A stretch of DNA of 64,000 nucleotides from contig NZ_JBBMFT010000002.1 of assembly GCF_040095835.1 (NCBI RefSeq), positions 186,001 to 250,000 on the forward strand, written 5' to 3'. The number at the start of each line of letters is the position of its first letter. Position 1 is the stretch's first letter. The position numbers were made by a program, and so were the translations under genes. The notes under the pieces are model-generated. The model had not been told where the DNA came from. It saw only the letters and a list, made by a program, of their open reading frames with translations, and searched no databases. Source of the DNA: Flavonifractor hominis. Its GTDB lineage: Bacteria > Bacillota > Clostridia > Oscillospirales > Oscillospiraceae. Of this stretch, positions 1 through 8,787 are shown piece after piece.

Positions 1-1055
1 TCCGCCGGGCGAAACGTCAGCTCACCATCCACGCCGGAAAAAATGCCTTTGGCATATAGGCTGTAAATGGCGTTGGCCTGAGGCACCGTCTTATCCACAT
101 CGGGAATACTCTCCATCACCCGGGTCAAGCTGTTGATCTGAGGCATTCTCCGTGCCAGACTGGTAGCGGCAAAAATACGGGCCATCTCCGCCCGGGTCAC
201 CGGCCTGGTATAGTCCGTCTCGGAAAAATCGCCCTGTCGGATGATACCGCTGGCCAGACAATACTCCACCGCCGGCTGATACCATGCCTGCCCCTCGGAA
301 GGCCGAAGGTGAAAGTTGTCCTCCTTGTACCGGCTCTCCATGGTGGCGGCCAGCTTCAGCACCTCCGCCACACTGAGGGTTTGCTCCGGGGCAAAACGGC
401 CGCCGCCCACGCCGGAGGTAAGTCCCACATTATAGGCCACATCTACCCACAAGGCATACCAGTCCCTGGGAGATACGTCGCTGAAGGCGGGCAATTTCCC
501 CCGTGTCAGAGGAAACTGGGCGGAATCCACACCACGCTCAGCCAAAATTCCGGGCAATTCAAAGACGGGGATCTTGGTGCTCACACCGTTTTTGGTCATG
601 GTAAGCACCTGGGTGCCCCCCTGTTCCGCCACCTGCACGCTGTCATATTCCAGCGGGTAGAGCACCTCGTCTGATCCCCCCTGTCCATTGGGGACCGGCA
701 GGATGCTCACCACACCCCAGCCGCCCCCCTTCTGCGCGATGTACAATCCGCAGTCGATGGGCAGCAGAGTATCATACTCCGGCTGGATGAGGTAGGTCCC
801 GTCCTGCCGGATCACCCCCAGCTTGCCGTTTAGGTTTACCGCGGCGATGCCCAGTTGGAAGGAGACGATGCTGTCATACTGCAGGGGGATGACCACGTTC
901 CTCTGTCCGTCCACATAGCCCCATTTCCCATTCAGTTCGCACTGGGCCAGCCCCTCGCTGTATCCCCAGACCGTGGCTCCGGCAGGTGCGGCGGACACCG
1001 GCACGCACAGCAATCCCACGCACAGCAGCAGTGCCGCCAAGCCTCGTGCTTTCAT
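1..1055 (-). CDS. WG-repeat and SLH-domain surface protein, 3' end cut by window
   Basis: The frame is open from the ATG at 1055 down to base 1 (351 codons), with GAAGGGG upstream of the start. The N-terminus is a signal peptide (hydrophobic residues 4-22, then VSAAPAGA). A WG-repeat stretch follows (GKWGYVDGQ near residue 45, then degenerate copies with EYDTL and EYDSV). From about residue 186 there are SLH-type segments (FSDVSPRDWYA, then GVGGGRFAPEQTLS; TRAEMARIFA in a second one), which bind secondary cell-wall polymer in the family. So this is probably a wall-anchored exported protein of unknown specific role. It starts 5 bp after the upstream methyltransferase stop and is probably cotranscribed with it. 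The C-terminus is missing. Confidence 0.85.
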   Translation of the reverse strand, partial: MKARGLAALLLCVGLLCVPVSAAPAGATVWGYSEGLAQCELNGKWGYVDGQRNVVIPLQYDSIVSFQLGIAAVNLNGKLGVIRQDGTYLIQPEYDTLLPIDCGLYIAQKGGGWGVVSILPVPNGQGGSDEVLYPLEYDSVQVAEQGGTQVLTMTKNGVSTKIPVFELPGILAERGVDSAQFPLTRGKLPAFSDVSPRDWYALWVDVAYNVGLTSGVGGGRFAPEQTLSVAEVLKLAATMESRYKEDNFHLRPSEGQAWYQPAVEYCLASGIIRQGDFSETDYTRPVTRAEMARIFAATSLARRMPQINSLTRVMESIPDVDKTVPQANAIYSLYAKGIFSGVDGELTFRPA

Positions 1056-1060
1056 GGCTC

Positions 1061-2200
1061 TCACCCCTTCTTTCCCCGCTTCTGGCCTCCATAGAAAAAC
1101 AAGTCACACTTGATCATACCGTTATAAAGCTTGCGCTTGCGGTCGGCCATGCGGCCAAAGGTCCGCTCAAACTCAGTGTGAGAGGAGAGCACCGCCAGTT
1201 CCCACCCCTCGCTCAGGCTCCGGACTGCCTGTCCGAACGCGCGGTAGAGATCCTCAGCCTCCCGCTTTTCCAGAATGCGTTCTCCGTAGGGCGGATTGGT
1301 GACCACCCGGCCCTTGGGCGCATCACGGTAAAATTTTGTGGCGTCGGCCACTTCAAAGCGCACCAGGTTCTCCACATCCGCCTTTTCGGCGTTGCTGCGG
1401 GCAATATACACCGCCCGGGGATCGATGTCGCCGCCCCAGATGTCGTATTCCCCGTCGTACTCCTGATCCATGGCTTCGCCGGCAGCCTCCAGCCACAGCC
1501 CGCTGTCCAACCACTTCCACTTCTGGGCGGAGAAGGCCCGGTTGAGGCCGGGGGCCCGGTTCTTGGCAATCAGAGCGGCCTCAATGGCGATGGTACCCGA
1601 GCCGCAGAAAGGATCGCAAAAAGGTTCCTTTCCCCGATAGCGGGAAAGGAGCACCATGGCGGCAGCCAGGGTCTCCCGCAGGGGGGCCACCACCCCTACC
1701 GCCCGGTAGCCCCGCTTGTGCAGGCCGGCTCCCGAGGTATCCAGCATCAGCGTAGCCTCATCCTTCATAATGGAAAACTGGATCTGATACAGCGGCCCGG
1801 TCTCGGGCAGCGTCTCCAGTCCATAGGCCGACCCCAGCCGGGCCGCCACTGCCTTTTTCACGATAGACTGACAGGCGGGCACCGCGTGCAGCTTGGAGTT
1901 GAGGGCATAGCCCTTTACCGGGAAGCTTCCCTCCCGTGGGATAAAGTCCTCCCAGGGCAGTGCCCGGGTTCCTTCAAACAGTGCGTCAAAGTCCTCCGCC
2001 GGGAACCGTCCCAGCACCAGCAGCACCCGCTCGCCGGTGCGCAGGTTCAGATTAACCCGCGGGATATCCGCCGGACGGGCCCGGCAGAAAACCCGGCCGT
2101 TCTCCGCCCGGACTTCCTCCAGCCCCAGCCGCCGCAGTTCATTGGCGCATACGCCCTCCAGCCCGAACAGCGTCGGGATCAGCAGTTGCAGATCGTTCAT
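1061..2200 (-). CDS. THUMP-domain class I SAM-dependent RNA methyltransferase (RlmL/YpsC type)
   Basis: The 379-residue protein has an N-terminal ferredoxin-like/THUMP region (about residues 1-160). A Rossmann methyltransferase domain follows, with the SAM-binding motif DPFCGSGT at 196-203 and the amino-methyltransferase motif NPPYGER at 302-308. In this family these mark N2-guanine methylation of 23S rRNA or a related RNA. The length fits the short Firmicutes YpsC form, without the second RlmK domain of E. coli RlmL. The ATG at 2200 has AAGGAG six bases upstream. The SLH protein gene follows after 5 bp, but the two products have no obvious functional link. Confidence 0.9.
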   Translation of the reverse strand: MNDLQLLIPTLFGLEGVCANELRRLGLEEVRAENGRVFCRARPADIPRVNLNLRTGERVLLVLGRFPAEDFDALFEGTRALPWEDFIPREGSFPVKGYALNSKLHAVPACQSIVKKAVAARLGSAYGLETLPETGPLYQIQFSIMKDEATLMLDTSGAGLHKRGYRAVGVVAPLRETLAAAMVLLSRYRGKEPFCDPFCGSGTIAIEAALIAKNRAPGLNRAFSAQKWKWLDSGLWLEAAGEAMDQEYDGEYDIWGGDIDPRAVYIARSNAEKADVENLVRFEVADATKFYRDAPKGRVVTNPPYGERILEKREAEDLYRAFGQAVRSLSEGWELAVLSSHTEFERTFGRMADRKRKLYNGMIKCDLFFYGGQKRGKKG

Positions 2201-2348
2201 GACAAGCTCCTTTTTTCCCTCATCGGTCCTATTACCAGCAGTATACCTTATTTCCCCGTGCTTGGCAAATCAGGAATGCAAAAATGCTTTTCTTTTTCCC
2301 ATAGTTGTGCTAGGATAGCCTTAGAATTCTGAAAGGAGGGCGATCCAT

Positions 2349-2804
2349 ATGCCTATACCCAGCATCTGCTGGCTGGTGGCACTGGTGCTTCTTCTGGTGC
2401 TGGAGGCGGTCACAGTCGGTCTGGTCTCCATCTGGTTTGCAGCCGGCGCCCTGTGTGCGCTGATCTTGTCCTTTTTTACGGGCAACATCTGGATTCAGTT
2501 TGCTGCATTCCTGATCGTCTCATTCCTGTGCCTGCTGGTGGTGCGGCCTTTGGCCCGGCGTTTTGCCGATCCTCACCGGGTGGCCACCAATGCCGACAGG
2601 GCCATCGGCTCGGAAGGGATCGTGACTCAGGAGATCAATAACCTGCGGGCTCAGGGACAGGTCACGGTAAACGGCGCGCCCTGGACCGCCCGCTCAGTGG
2701 AGGACTCGCTGGTCATTCCCGCCGGTACTAAGGTAACCGTGGTGCGCATCGAGGGAGTCAAGGTCATGGTCTCCCCCGCCCCGTGCGTCGCGGCACAAAA
2801 GTAA
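2349..2804 (+). CDS. NfeD family membrane protein
   Basis: The 151-residue protein has an N-terminal hydrophobic half with three or so membrane segments (residues 5-70). A small soluble C-terminal OB-fold-like domain follows, with IGSEGIVTQEI and GQVTVNGAPWTARS, the pattern of the NfeD C-terminal domain. Short NfeD proteins lack the ClpP-like protease domain and in the known cases work with a neighbouring SPFH protein in membrane microdomains. That partner is the next gene, 17 bp downstream. The ribosome site GAAAGGAGG precedes the ATG. No strong sigma-A promoter is visible just upstream; a TAGGAT element near 2310 is the best candidate. Confidence 0.88.
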   Translation: MPIPSICWLVALVLLLVLEAVTVGLVSIWFAAGALCALILSFFTGNIWIQFAAFLIVSFLCLLVVRPLARRFADPHRVATNADRAIGSEGIVTQEINNLRAQGQVTVNGAPWTARSVEDSLVIPAGTKVTVVRIEGVKVMVSPAPCVAAQK

Positions 2805-2821
2805 AAAGGAGGAGTCTGTAT

Positions 2822-3736
2822 ATGCCGCCCATTATTCCCATCCTGATCATCGTTCTCGTGGTCCTGTTTCTGTTGGTTCTGGCCCTCAACATCAAGGTCG
2901 TGCAGCAGTCCAAGGCTTATGTCATCGAGCGGCTGGGCGCGTTCCACACGGTGTGGGGCGTGGGCATCCATTTCAAGGTCCCCTTTATCGAGCGGGTAGC
3001 CAAGGCGGTCTCCCTGAAGGAGCAGGTCGTGGACTTTGCGCCCCAGCCGGTCATCACCAAGGATAACGTAACCATGCAGATCGATACGGTGCTCTATTTC
3101 CAGATCACCGACCCCAAGCTCTATACCTACGGTGTGGAGCATCCCATGAGCGCTATTGAGAATCTGACCGCCACCACCCTGCGCAACATCATCGGCGATC
3201 TGGAGCTGGACCAGTCCCTGACCAGCCGCGACATTATCAACTCCAAGATGCGCGCTATCCTGGATGAGGCTACCGATCCCTGGGGCATCAAAGTCAACCG
3301 TGTGGAGCTGAAGAACATTATCCCGCCCCGTGAGATCCAGGACGCCATGGAAAAGCAGATGAAAGCCGAACGTGAGCGGCGTGAAGCCATCCTTCAGGCC
3401 GAAGGTCAGAAGCAGAGCCAGATCCTGGTGGCCGAAGGTGAAAAGCAGTCCCTTATCCTTCGGGCCGACGCAGCCAAGCAGGCCGCCATCATGAAGGCCG
3501 AGGGCGAGGCCGAAGCCATTTTGAAGGTACAGCAGGCCACTGCCGAGGCGCTTAAGCTTCTCAATGATGCCAATCCCAACGACGCGGTGCTGAAGATTAA
3601 GGCTCTGGAGGCTTTCCAGGCCGCTGCTGACGGAAAAGCCACCAAAATCATCATTCCCTCGGAGATTCAGGGACTGGCCGGACTGTGTGCCTCGGCCAAG
3701 ACTATTTTTGAAACCGCTCCTGAAACCAAAGAATAA
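2822..3736 (+). CDS. SPFH domain protein (paraslipin/QmcA, stomatin-like)
   Basis: The 304-residue protein has one N-terminal membrane anchor (residues 4-24). An SPFH/Band 7 domain follows (SKAYVIERLGAF, then the DNVTMQIDTVLYFQI region). Next is a charged Ala/Glu/Lys-rich coiled coil (about residues 180-245, repeating AEGQKQS/AEGEKQS). The C-terminus ends in a small helical region. Family members form oligomeric membrane scaffolds. The start is set at 2822, where AAAAAGGAGG lies 8 bases upstream, rather than at the earlier in-frame ATG at 2783 inside nfeD. It probably shares a transcript with nfeD and ends at the terminator at 3743-3784. Confidence 0.9.
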   Translation: MPPIIPILIIVLVVLFLLVLALNIKVVQQSKAYVIERLGAFHTVWGVGIHFKVPFIERVAKAVSLKEQVVDFAPQPVITKDNVTMQIDTVLYFQITDPKLYTYGVEHPMSAIENLTATTLRNIIGDLELDQSLTSRDIINSKMRAILDEATDPWGIKVNRVELKNIIPPREIQDAMEKQMKAERERREAILQAEGQKQSQILVAEGEKQSLILRADAAKQAAIMKAEGEAEAILKVQQATAEALKLLNDANPNDAVLKIKALEAFQAAADGKATKIIIPSEIQGLAGLCASAKTIFETAPETKE

Positions 3737-3742
3737 AAGGCA

Positions 3743-3784
3743 AAAAGGCTCCCGCCGCAGTTCGATGCGGCGGGAGCCTTTTCT
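3743..3784. terminator. Bidirectional intrinsic terminator
   Basis: A perfect 15-bp stem (AAGGCTCCCGCCGCA with its complement, loop GTTCGA) is flanked by A-rich and T-rich runs. It lies between the SPFH gene (plus) and the sulfotransferase gene (minus) and can end both transcripts. Confidence 0.9.
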
Positions 3785-3789
3785 ATTAT

Positions 3790-5550
3790 TTACTGAAACC
3801 AGAGGTCTGTCATTTCATACTTAAACGTACGGTAGTTTTGCATGGTACACTCGTAGGCATATTCCCGGATCAGCGTGCCATCGGCATCGTATTCTCCAAA
3901 CACCATGGCCACGCCGCTGTTAACCACCCAGTTGTCTCCACACAGCGAACCGTTGGAAACGATGCTGGAATAGGGCACGTCAAAGCTCTGTTCCAGAGCA
4001 AAGGTACGCTGGTTCTCGTCAATGCGGTAGATGTATACCTGGCTGCGCTCGCTCCCGTCGCCGTACAGGTCCACACCCACACTGTCGGCCACTGACATTT
4101 CAAAATCCCGGCTATTGAGCGACCAGTAGTTGTTATTATACAGCGCCAAATAGTAGATTCCGTCCTCTTCGCCGTCCCGCAGATACTCCACACAGTGCTG
4201 CCCGTACTGGGGCACAAAGTCCCCTTCCTGGGTCAGGCAGAGGTCGGCATACTCCGTATCCTGCCAGAAACGCGCATCTCCGGCCAGCCAGTCCACAGCG
4301 GCATCGCCATGGAGATCTGTGACTTTGATAATGGTGGAGGTCTCCCGTGAGGAGACGATAAGGCTGTCCTCTTCCGGCAGATAGAGCAGGCTGTTCAGGT
4401 GGATCCAGTCCCACTCTCCTGCCTGCCAGAAAAAGTCGTCGGTGGGTGAAACCGGCCTTGTCTGATCAAAATAGGGCTGCATCAGCTGGCTGAAGTCCAA
4501 AAGATTGGTCACTTCTCCGCTCTCCAAATCGATAGAGAGCAGCTGATCCTCTACCGTCTCTCCCTCCGCATGTTCGGCCAGAGCCAGCACCTCGCCATCG
4601 GCACCGAAGCCAATATCATGGTGCAGCTCATATCCATCCAGTGGATAAACTCCTGTCACCTGACCCAGCCCGTTGATCCGGGCCAATTTGGAGGAGGATA
4701 CGCAGGTGAGCATCTCTCCATCCTCAAATAGGATCCGGTCCAAACCAAATCCTTCCAGCACCATTTCATAGCGCATCACGCCGTCATTGTCAAAAAAGAA
4801 TCCGTACCCCAGATAACCGTTGACCCGCATCATGGTAAACAAGCCTTCGGCCTGGGCCTGATCGGATGTCCCCTGGGTAACTTCCAGACGGGTATCGTAG
4901 TCGGAGCGGTTTTCAGGCATGTCCACCGTGAAGCGGACAATCTGCCGCACATTGCCCCAACTGCCAGTCATGGTCAGGGTGACTTCGTTGGTCTCACCGG
5001 GCACCAAACCGATGATCTGGAACTCATGGATCTTGGAGTACTCCTCCCCGCTGGCATCGGCTGCATCGGCAGTAAAATCCGAGATGCCGTCTACCGCTAC
5101 GTGGATGTTGTAGCTGACCTTGGTGGGTACGTCAGTCTCAAAGTACAGATATAACCCATTGCTCCCCGTACCGTATGGGTTAAGCACTGCCAGAGGCGTA
5201 GTGGCCGTCCAGGTCATGTCGTTAGTGGCTTTCATACTCTCCAAAGCCCCTTCCAGCCGCCGCTGGACCTCCAGATCGTAATAGGTGAATCCTTCTTCCC
5301 CTATATCCTCCGGAATGAGCTGGATGGCCCGCAGGCCATCACCCAGTTCAGCCTCGGCATATTCCACCTGCCACTGTTCGTCCTGCCCAATAATGTCGCC
5401 GGTCTCTATCTCCCAGTCGGTGCGCACTACGCTCTCCTGGGCAGTAAATGCCTTGGACACTGCCAGTACAATCGGGGGGATTGCTGCCACCAGTATTATC
5501 ACCCCGATCACCACAGCAAGGAGCAACTTCCTGCGCTTTTTCACTTTCAT
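3790..5550 (-). CDS. Arylsulfate sulfotransferase (ASST family), membrane anchored
   Basis: The 586-residue protein has a short basic N-terminus and one membrane segment (about residues 8-31), so the bulk is extracellular. An N-terminal beta-sandwich precedes a six-bladed-propeller ASST domain. Residues matching the E. coli ASST active site are present: His310/311 in YELHHDIG, His384 in WIHLNS, Arg402 in SSRETS, and the nucleophile-like His452 in GQHC. The family moves sulfate between phenolic esters and phenols without PAPS. The start at 5550 is preferred because GAGGGATCAGG precedes it; the earlier ATG at 5580 has no ribosome site. It lies downstream of a TauE/SafE exporter gene. Confidence 0.85.
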   Translation of the reverse strand: MKVKKRRKLLLAVVIGVIILVAAIPPIVLAVSKAFTAQESVVRTDWEIETGDIIGQDEQWQVEYAEAELGDGLRAIQLIPEDIGEEGFTYYDLEVQRRLEGALESMKATNDMTWTATTPLAVLNPYGTGSNGLYLYFETDVPTKVSYNIHVAVDGISDFTADAADASGEEYSKIHEFQIIGLVPGETNEVTLTMTGSWGNVRQIVRFTVDMPENRSDYDTRLEVTQGTSDQAQAEGLFTMMRVNGYLGYGFFFDNDGVMRYEMVLEGFGLDRILFEDGEMLTCVSSSKLARINGLGQVTGVYPLDGYELHHDIGFGADGEVLALAEHAEGETVEDQLLSIDLESGEVTNLLDFSQLMQPYFDQTRPVSPTDDFFWQAGEWDWIHLNSLLYLPEEDSLIVSSRETSTIIKVTDLHGDAAVDWLAGDARFWQDTEYADLCLTQEGDFVPQYGQHCVEYLRDGEEDGIYYLALYNNNYWSLNSRDFEMSVADSVGVDLYGDGSERSQVYIYRIDENQRTFALEQSFDVPYSSIVSNGSLCGDNWVVNSGVAMVFGEYDADGTLIREYAYECTMQNYRTFKYEMTDLWFQ

Positions 5551-5589
5551 TTGCCTGATCCCTCTTTCCTGATTCCACATGATTCGTGG

Positions 5590-6366
5590 TCAAAAATAGG
5601 TAATGCCCACCAAAATCACACCTAACACAGTGAGGATCACACCGGTCAGGCGGTTGAGCATACGGGAACTGGCCCGCGTAGCGATGTGTGCGGCGATCTG
5701 CGCCCACAGCAGGGTAAAAATCACGCACAGCACCAGCAAATCCAACCTGGGCGGTGCCCCCAGGGCAAAATGGCTGACCGCACCGGTCAGCGCTGAAAAG
5801 GTCATCACAAATACACTGGTACCCACAGCTGTCTTGAGCTCATAGCCCAGCACCACGGTGAGGACCATCAGCATCATCATGCCTCCGCCTGCGCCAAAAA
5901 AGCCGCAGATGAGTCCGATACACGCCCCGCCCAGCGCCCCCTTGAGGATGCGCTGCCACCGGCTGCCGCCCTGCAGCGTACGCTGACCCGATTTCACCGG
6001 CAGCAGCAGGAATTTTAGGCCCAGCACCAGGGTCATAATTACCGAAAATCCTCCCAATGTGCGGTTGGGCACCATGGTGGATAGCCAACTGCCCACCATG
6101 GTCATACAAAGTACCCCGCACATCATGACCAGGCCGTTTTTCAGGTCAATGGCTCCGCTTTTGGCATAGGTGCGGGCACTGGCCGCACTGGCCAGCACAT
6201 CGCTGGCCAGTGCAATTCCGATGGCATCATAGGCAGGCAAGCCTAGAAATGTAATAAGCATAGGGCTGATAACCGTGGCGGCGCTCATTCCAGCAAAGCC
6301 AGTGCCCAGTCCGGCGCCCGCTCCCGCCAGAAAACAGATCAGAACTTCCAACCACAACTTACTCAA
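5590..6366 (-). CDS. TauE/SafE family sulfite/organosulfonate exporter-like membrane protein
   Basis: The 258-residue protein is nearly all hydrophobic, with about eight membrane segments and the paired glycine-rich repeats of the TauE/SafE (DUF81) family: GAGAGLGTGFAGMSAA near the N-terminus and CGFFGAGGGMMMLMV mid-protein. Family members are linked to export of sulfite, sulfoacetate or other anions. The start is TTG at 6366, supported by GGAGGAGG eight bases upstream. A promoter TTGCAA-16-TAAGAT lies just before it. The arylsulfate sulfotransferase gene follows 39 bp downstream, suggesting a common sulfur-ester role (inference). Confidence 0.85.
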   Translation of the reverse strand: MSKLWLEVLICFLAGAGAGLGTGFAGMSAATVISPMLITFLGLPAYDAIGIALASDVLASAASARTYAKSGAIDLKNGLVMMCGVLCMTMVGSWLSTMVPNRTLGGFSVIMTLVLGLKFLLLPVKSGQRTLQGGSRWQRILKGALGGACIGLICGFFGAGGGMMMLMVLTVVLGYELKTAVGTSVFVMTFSALTGAVSHFALGAPPRLDLLVLCVIFTLLWAQIAAHIATRASSRMLNRLTGVILTVLGVILVGITYF

Positions 6367-6471
6367 CCCGGATGCCTCCTCCGTGGAAATGGATGCTTTT
6401 TTATCTTACCATACGTGTTCCCAGTTGCAAAGAGCCAAAGATGTAAATTTTCTCCTCTTTTCGCCCTTCTG

Positions 6472-6516
6472 TTTTAAAAACAGGCGCTCCCGTCTGATGA
6501 TCGGGAGCGCCTGTTT
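6472..6516 (-). terminator. Intrinsic terminator of the long rimP-DUF1576 transcript
   Basis: A 12-bp stem CAGGCGCTCCCG/CGGGAGCGCCTG with a short loop is followed on the minus strand by TTTTTAAAA. It lies 8 bp after the DUF1576 stop. Confidence 0.85.
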
Positions 6517-6523
6517 GCAGAAA

Positions 6524-7843
6524 TCATTCCCGCCTGGAAGGCGGAAGAATGGGTTCATCATGCTCAATGGTATCAAAATAATCCTCGTCCTGAAGTTCGG
6601 GTTTGCGGTGGCGAATGGCCTCGGAGATGATGGGATAGAGCACAATAGCCAACAGTCCACCCGAAAAGCCATTGTTGTACAGGTTGATCCCTTCCACCGG
6701 CGTGCCCGCATGGAGCACCACAGAGGAGTGAAGAAACCCGGCAACCAGACCAAATGGCCAGCCAAAATAACCTGAAATAGGGGCCAATGTGGTGCCAAAG
6801 AGCATCGCCAGCTGCACCGAACTCTGATTGATATTCCAATGCATGAAGACTCCGCCCAGTACCACCCCCAGCATAACAGGCAGGATATTACGGGCGTGCT
6901 TGCCAAAGGCGGAAAACCCCATGATGGTCAGAATACCGCCCAAAGTGGGCCCGTTCAGATCTCCGCCGGTGAGCAGGATGAAACTCATCCCGATCAGGCC
7001 GTTGACGCCTGTGTTGATGAGGGTAGGCGCAGGGCCAAACATACGCAGGTAATCACTGGGAGCCCGGCCGGTGGTGAGCAGCAGCCGGCGGTACCCTGCC
7101 CAGGCTGCCCAAGCGGGCCGGCCGCTGAAGAAGAAGCCCAGCAAAATAAGCAAGCCGCACAATACCGTGAGAAACAGCCCCAGCTGAACATTGTACCCCT
7201 CCGCCCAGTGGTGAGCTACCTCCGGGGTAGCCCCCAGAGAGGTCATGACCGGCACCAGAATCATGGCCAGCAGTCCGCAGGCAAACCCCATGTTATACAG
7301 GTTCATGCCATTTTGGATCTTATACGTATAGGCGGACAAGGGCGGCAGCACAAAGCCCACCACCAGACCGATGAGGATGCCCAAACCCAGATTGCCCCAG
7401 CCGTTGTCCAATGCCACATAGCTTACCACCGGCGACAGGGCGGTGGCCAGCAGCGAAACCGAGGCATACTTGCCAAAGGGCTCCTTCCGCACCCGGGTAT
7501 ACAGAAAGGTTCCGGCAATAATGGGCCAGATATTGGCAATGTTTTTTCCAAACAGGGCAAAGCCGGACATAAGCCCCAACTCCACCAGGGTAAAGCCGTT
7601 TAGAGGCTCCCGACTGAGGTAGAGTATCCCCAGGCTGATCAGGGTCACCAGGGCAGAATTGACGAAGGCTGCGGCAATACCGGCAATCTCCACATAATCG
7701 GTGATGAGCGCATCCTCCGTCAAAATGATCTTCCATAACCCCGGCAGTACACTGGACGGCTCGCCCAGCAGCAAACCGGTAACGATTAGAAATACAGAAA
7801 AACAGATGGCGGCCGGGTAGATTTTCTGGTAGCGCATCGGCAT
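6524..7843 (-). CDS. DUF1576 family polytopic membrane protein
   Basis: The 439-residue protein has about ten or more membrane segments and a short charged C-terminal tail (residues 405-439). It matches what I know of DUF1576, a clostridial family of unknown function. It shows clear internal duplication: GFALFGKNIANIWP (about 95) resembles GFSAFGKHARNILP (about 312), and YNMGFACGLLAMIL (about 182) resembles YNNGFSGGLLAIVL (about 388). Two-fold repeats like this are typical of transporters, so transport is a plausible inference but the substrate is unknown. It starts 33 bp after ribF and probably sits at the end of that operon. Confidence 0.8.
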   Translation of the reverse strand: MPMRYQKIYPAAICFSVFLIVTGLLLGEPSSVLPGLWKIILTEDALITDYVEIAGIAAAFVNSALVTLISLGILYLSREPLNGFTLVELGLMSGFALFGKNIANIWPIIAGTFLYTRVRKEPFGKYASVSLLATALSPVVSYVALDNGWGNLGLGILIGLVVGFVLPPLSAYTYKIQNGMNLYNMGFACGLLAMILVPVMTSLGATPEVAHHWAEGYNVQLGLFLTVLCGLLILLGFFFSGRPAWAAWAGYRRLLLTTGRAPSDYLRMFGPAPTLINTGVNGLIGMSFILLTGGDLNGPTLGGILTIMGFSAFGKHARNILPVMLGVVLGGVFMHWNINQSSVQLAMLFGTTLAPISGYFGWPFGLVAGFLHSSVVLHAGTPVEGINLYNNGFSGGLLAIVLYPIISEAIRHRKPELQDEDYFDTIEHDEPILPPSRRE

Positions 7844-7875
7844 TCTCTCCTTACTGGGTCGGCTTCCATTCCTTC

Positions 7876-8784
7876 TCAGCAGTGGGCGGAAAAATACGCC
7901 CGGGTCTGCGCAGCATTGCGCATCACTTCTTCCTTGAGCTCCTCCAGGCTATCAAACTTTCGTTCCCCCCGCAGGCGCTTGTAGAACTCCATACGCAGGC
8001 TCTGACCATACAGATCTCCGTTAAAATCCAGGATATAACCTTCCACCGTCACCCGGTCTCCGTCATCCACCGTGGGGCGCACTCCAATGTTGGTGACCGC
8101 CGGACGGCTCTCCCCATTTTCAAACCAAACCCTAGTGGCATACACGCCGTGGGCTGGTACCAGTACGCCAGGCTGGAAGTGCAGGTTTACCGTTGGAAAG
8201 CCGAGGGTGCTGCCCAGTTTCTTTCCGTGGGCCACCGTATCCGTCAGGGTATGGGGGTGACCCAGGAACTGGTTGGCTCGCTCCATCTCGCCTTGGGCAA
8301 TGAGTGTACGGATATAGGTGGAAGAAATGGTGATGTGGTCCTGCTCTACCTTGGGAATGATATCACAGCCCACCCCCAGCGTCTGACACAAGCCAGCCAG
8401 CCGCTCCGGGTTGCCTTCCCCCTTGTAGCCGAAGTGGAAGTCATGTCCGGCCACCAGATGGACTGCTCCGTGTTCTCCCACCAGGTAGTCTTCCACAAAT
8501 GCCTGCCAGGACATGTGCATCATGCGCTCGTCAAAATGGGCCACGATCACATCCCGGATCCCGTAGCAGCGCCGCATCAGCTCTGCACGGTCCATGGGAG
8601 AGCTCAGCAGCGGCACCACAGGGCTTTTCAGAATCAGGTTCTCCGGATGGGTGTCAAAGGTCACCGCCGCCGGTACTGCGTCCAGCCGGGCTGCTGTCTC
8701 CGTCACCCGGCGCAGCAACGCCCCATGTCCCAGATGCACCCCGTCAAAAAAGCCCAGCGCGATGACCCGCTTCTCTTGCTGCAT
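7876..8784 (-). CDS. ribF: Bifunctional riboflavin kinase / FAD synthetase
   Basis: The 302-residue protein makes FMN and then FAD from riboflavin. The N-terminal FAD-synthetase half has the nucleotidyltransferase motif GFFDGVHLGH (residues 11-20) and SSTYIR (about 153-158). The C-terminal riboflavin-kinase half has GFPTVNL and the GVYA and GVRPT elements. The length is normal. GAGGTG overlaps the truB stop and sets the ATG at 8784. Position after truB is a usual Firmicutes arrangement. I see no FMN riboswitch, which fits expression from the long translation operon. Confidence 0.95.
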   Translation of the reverse strand: MQQEKRVIALGFFDGVHLGHGALLRRVTETAARLDAVPAAVTFDTHPENLILKSPVVPLLSSPMDRAELMRRCYGIRDVIVAHFDERMMHMSWQAFVEDYLVGEHGAVHLVAGHDFHFGYKGEGNPERLAGLCQTLGVGCDIIPKVEQDHITISSTYIRTLIAQGEMERANQFLGHPHTLTDTVAHGKKLGSTLGFPTVNLHFQPGVLVPAHGVYATRVWFENGESRPAVTNIGVRPTVDDGDRVTVEGYILDFNGDLYGQSLRMEFYKRLRGERKFDSLEELKEEVMRNAAQTRAYFSAHC

Positions 8785-8787
8785 GTT

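Noticed and set aside
2783..2821. Earlier ATG for the SPFH gene overlapping nfeD
   Set aside because: No ribosome site precedes it, while AAAAAGGAGG precedes the ATG at 2822 at proper spacing, and the N-terminal membrane helix begins there.
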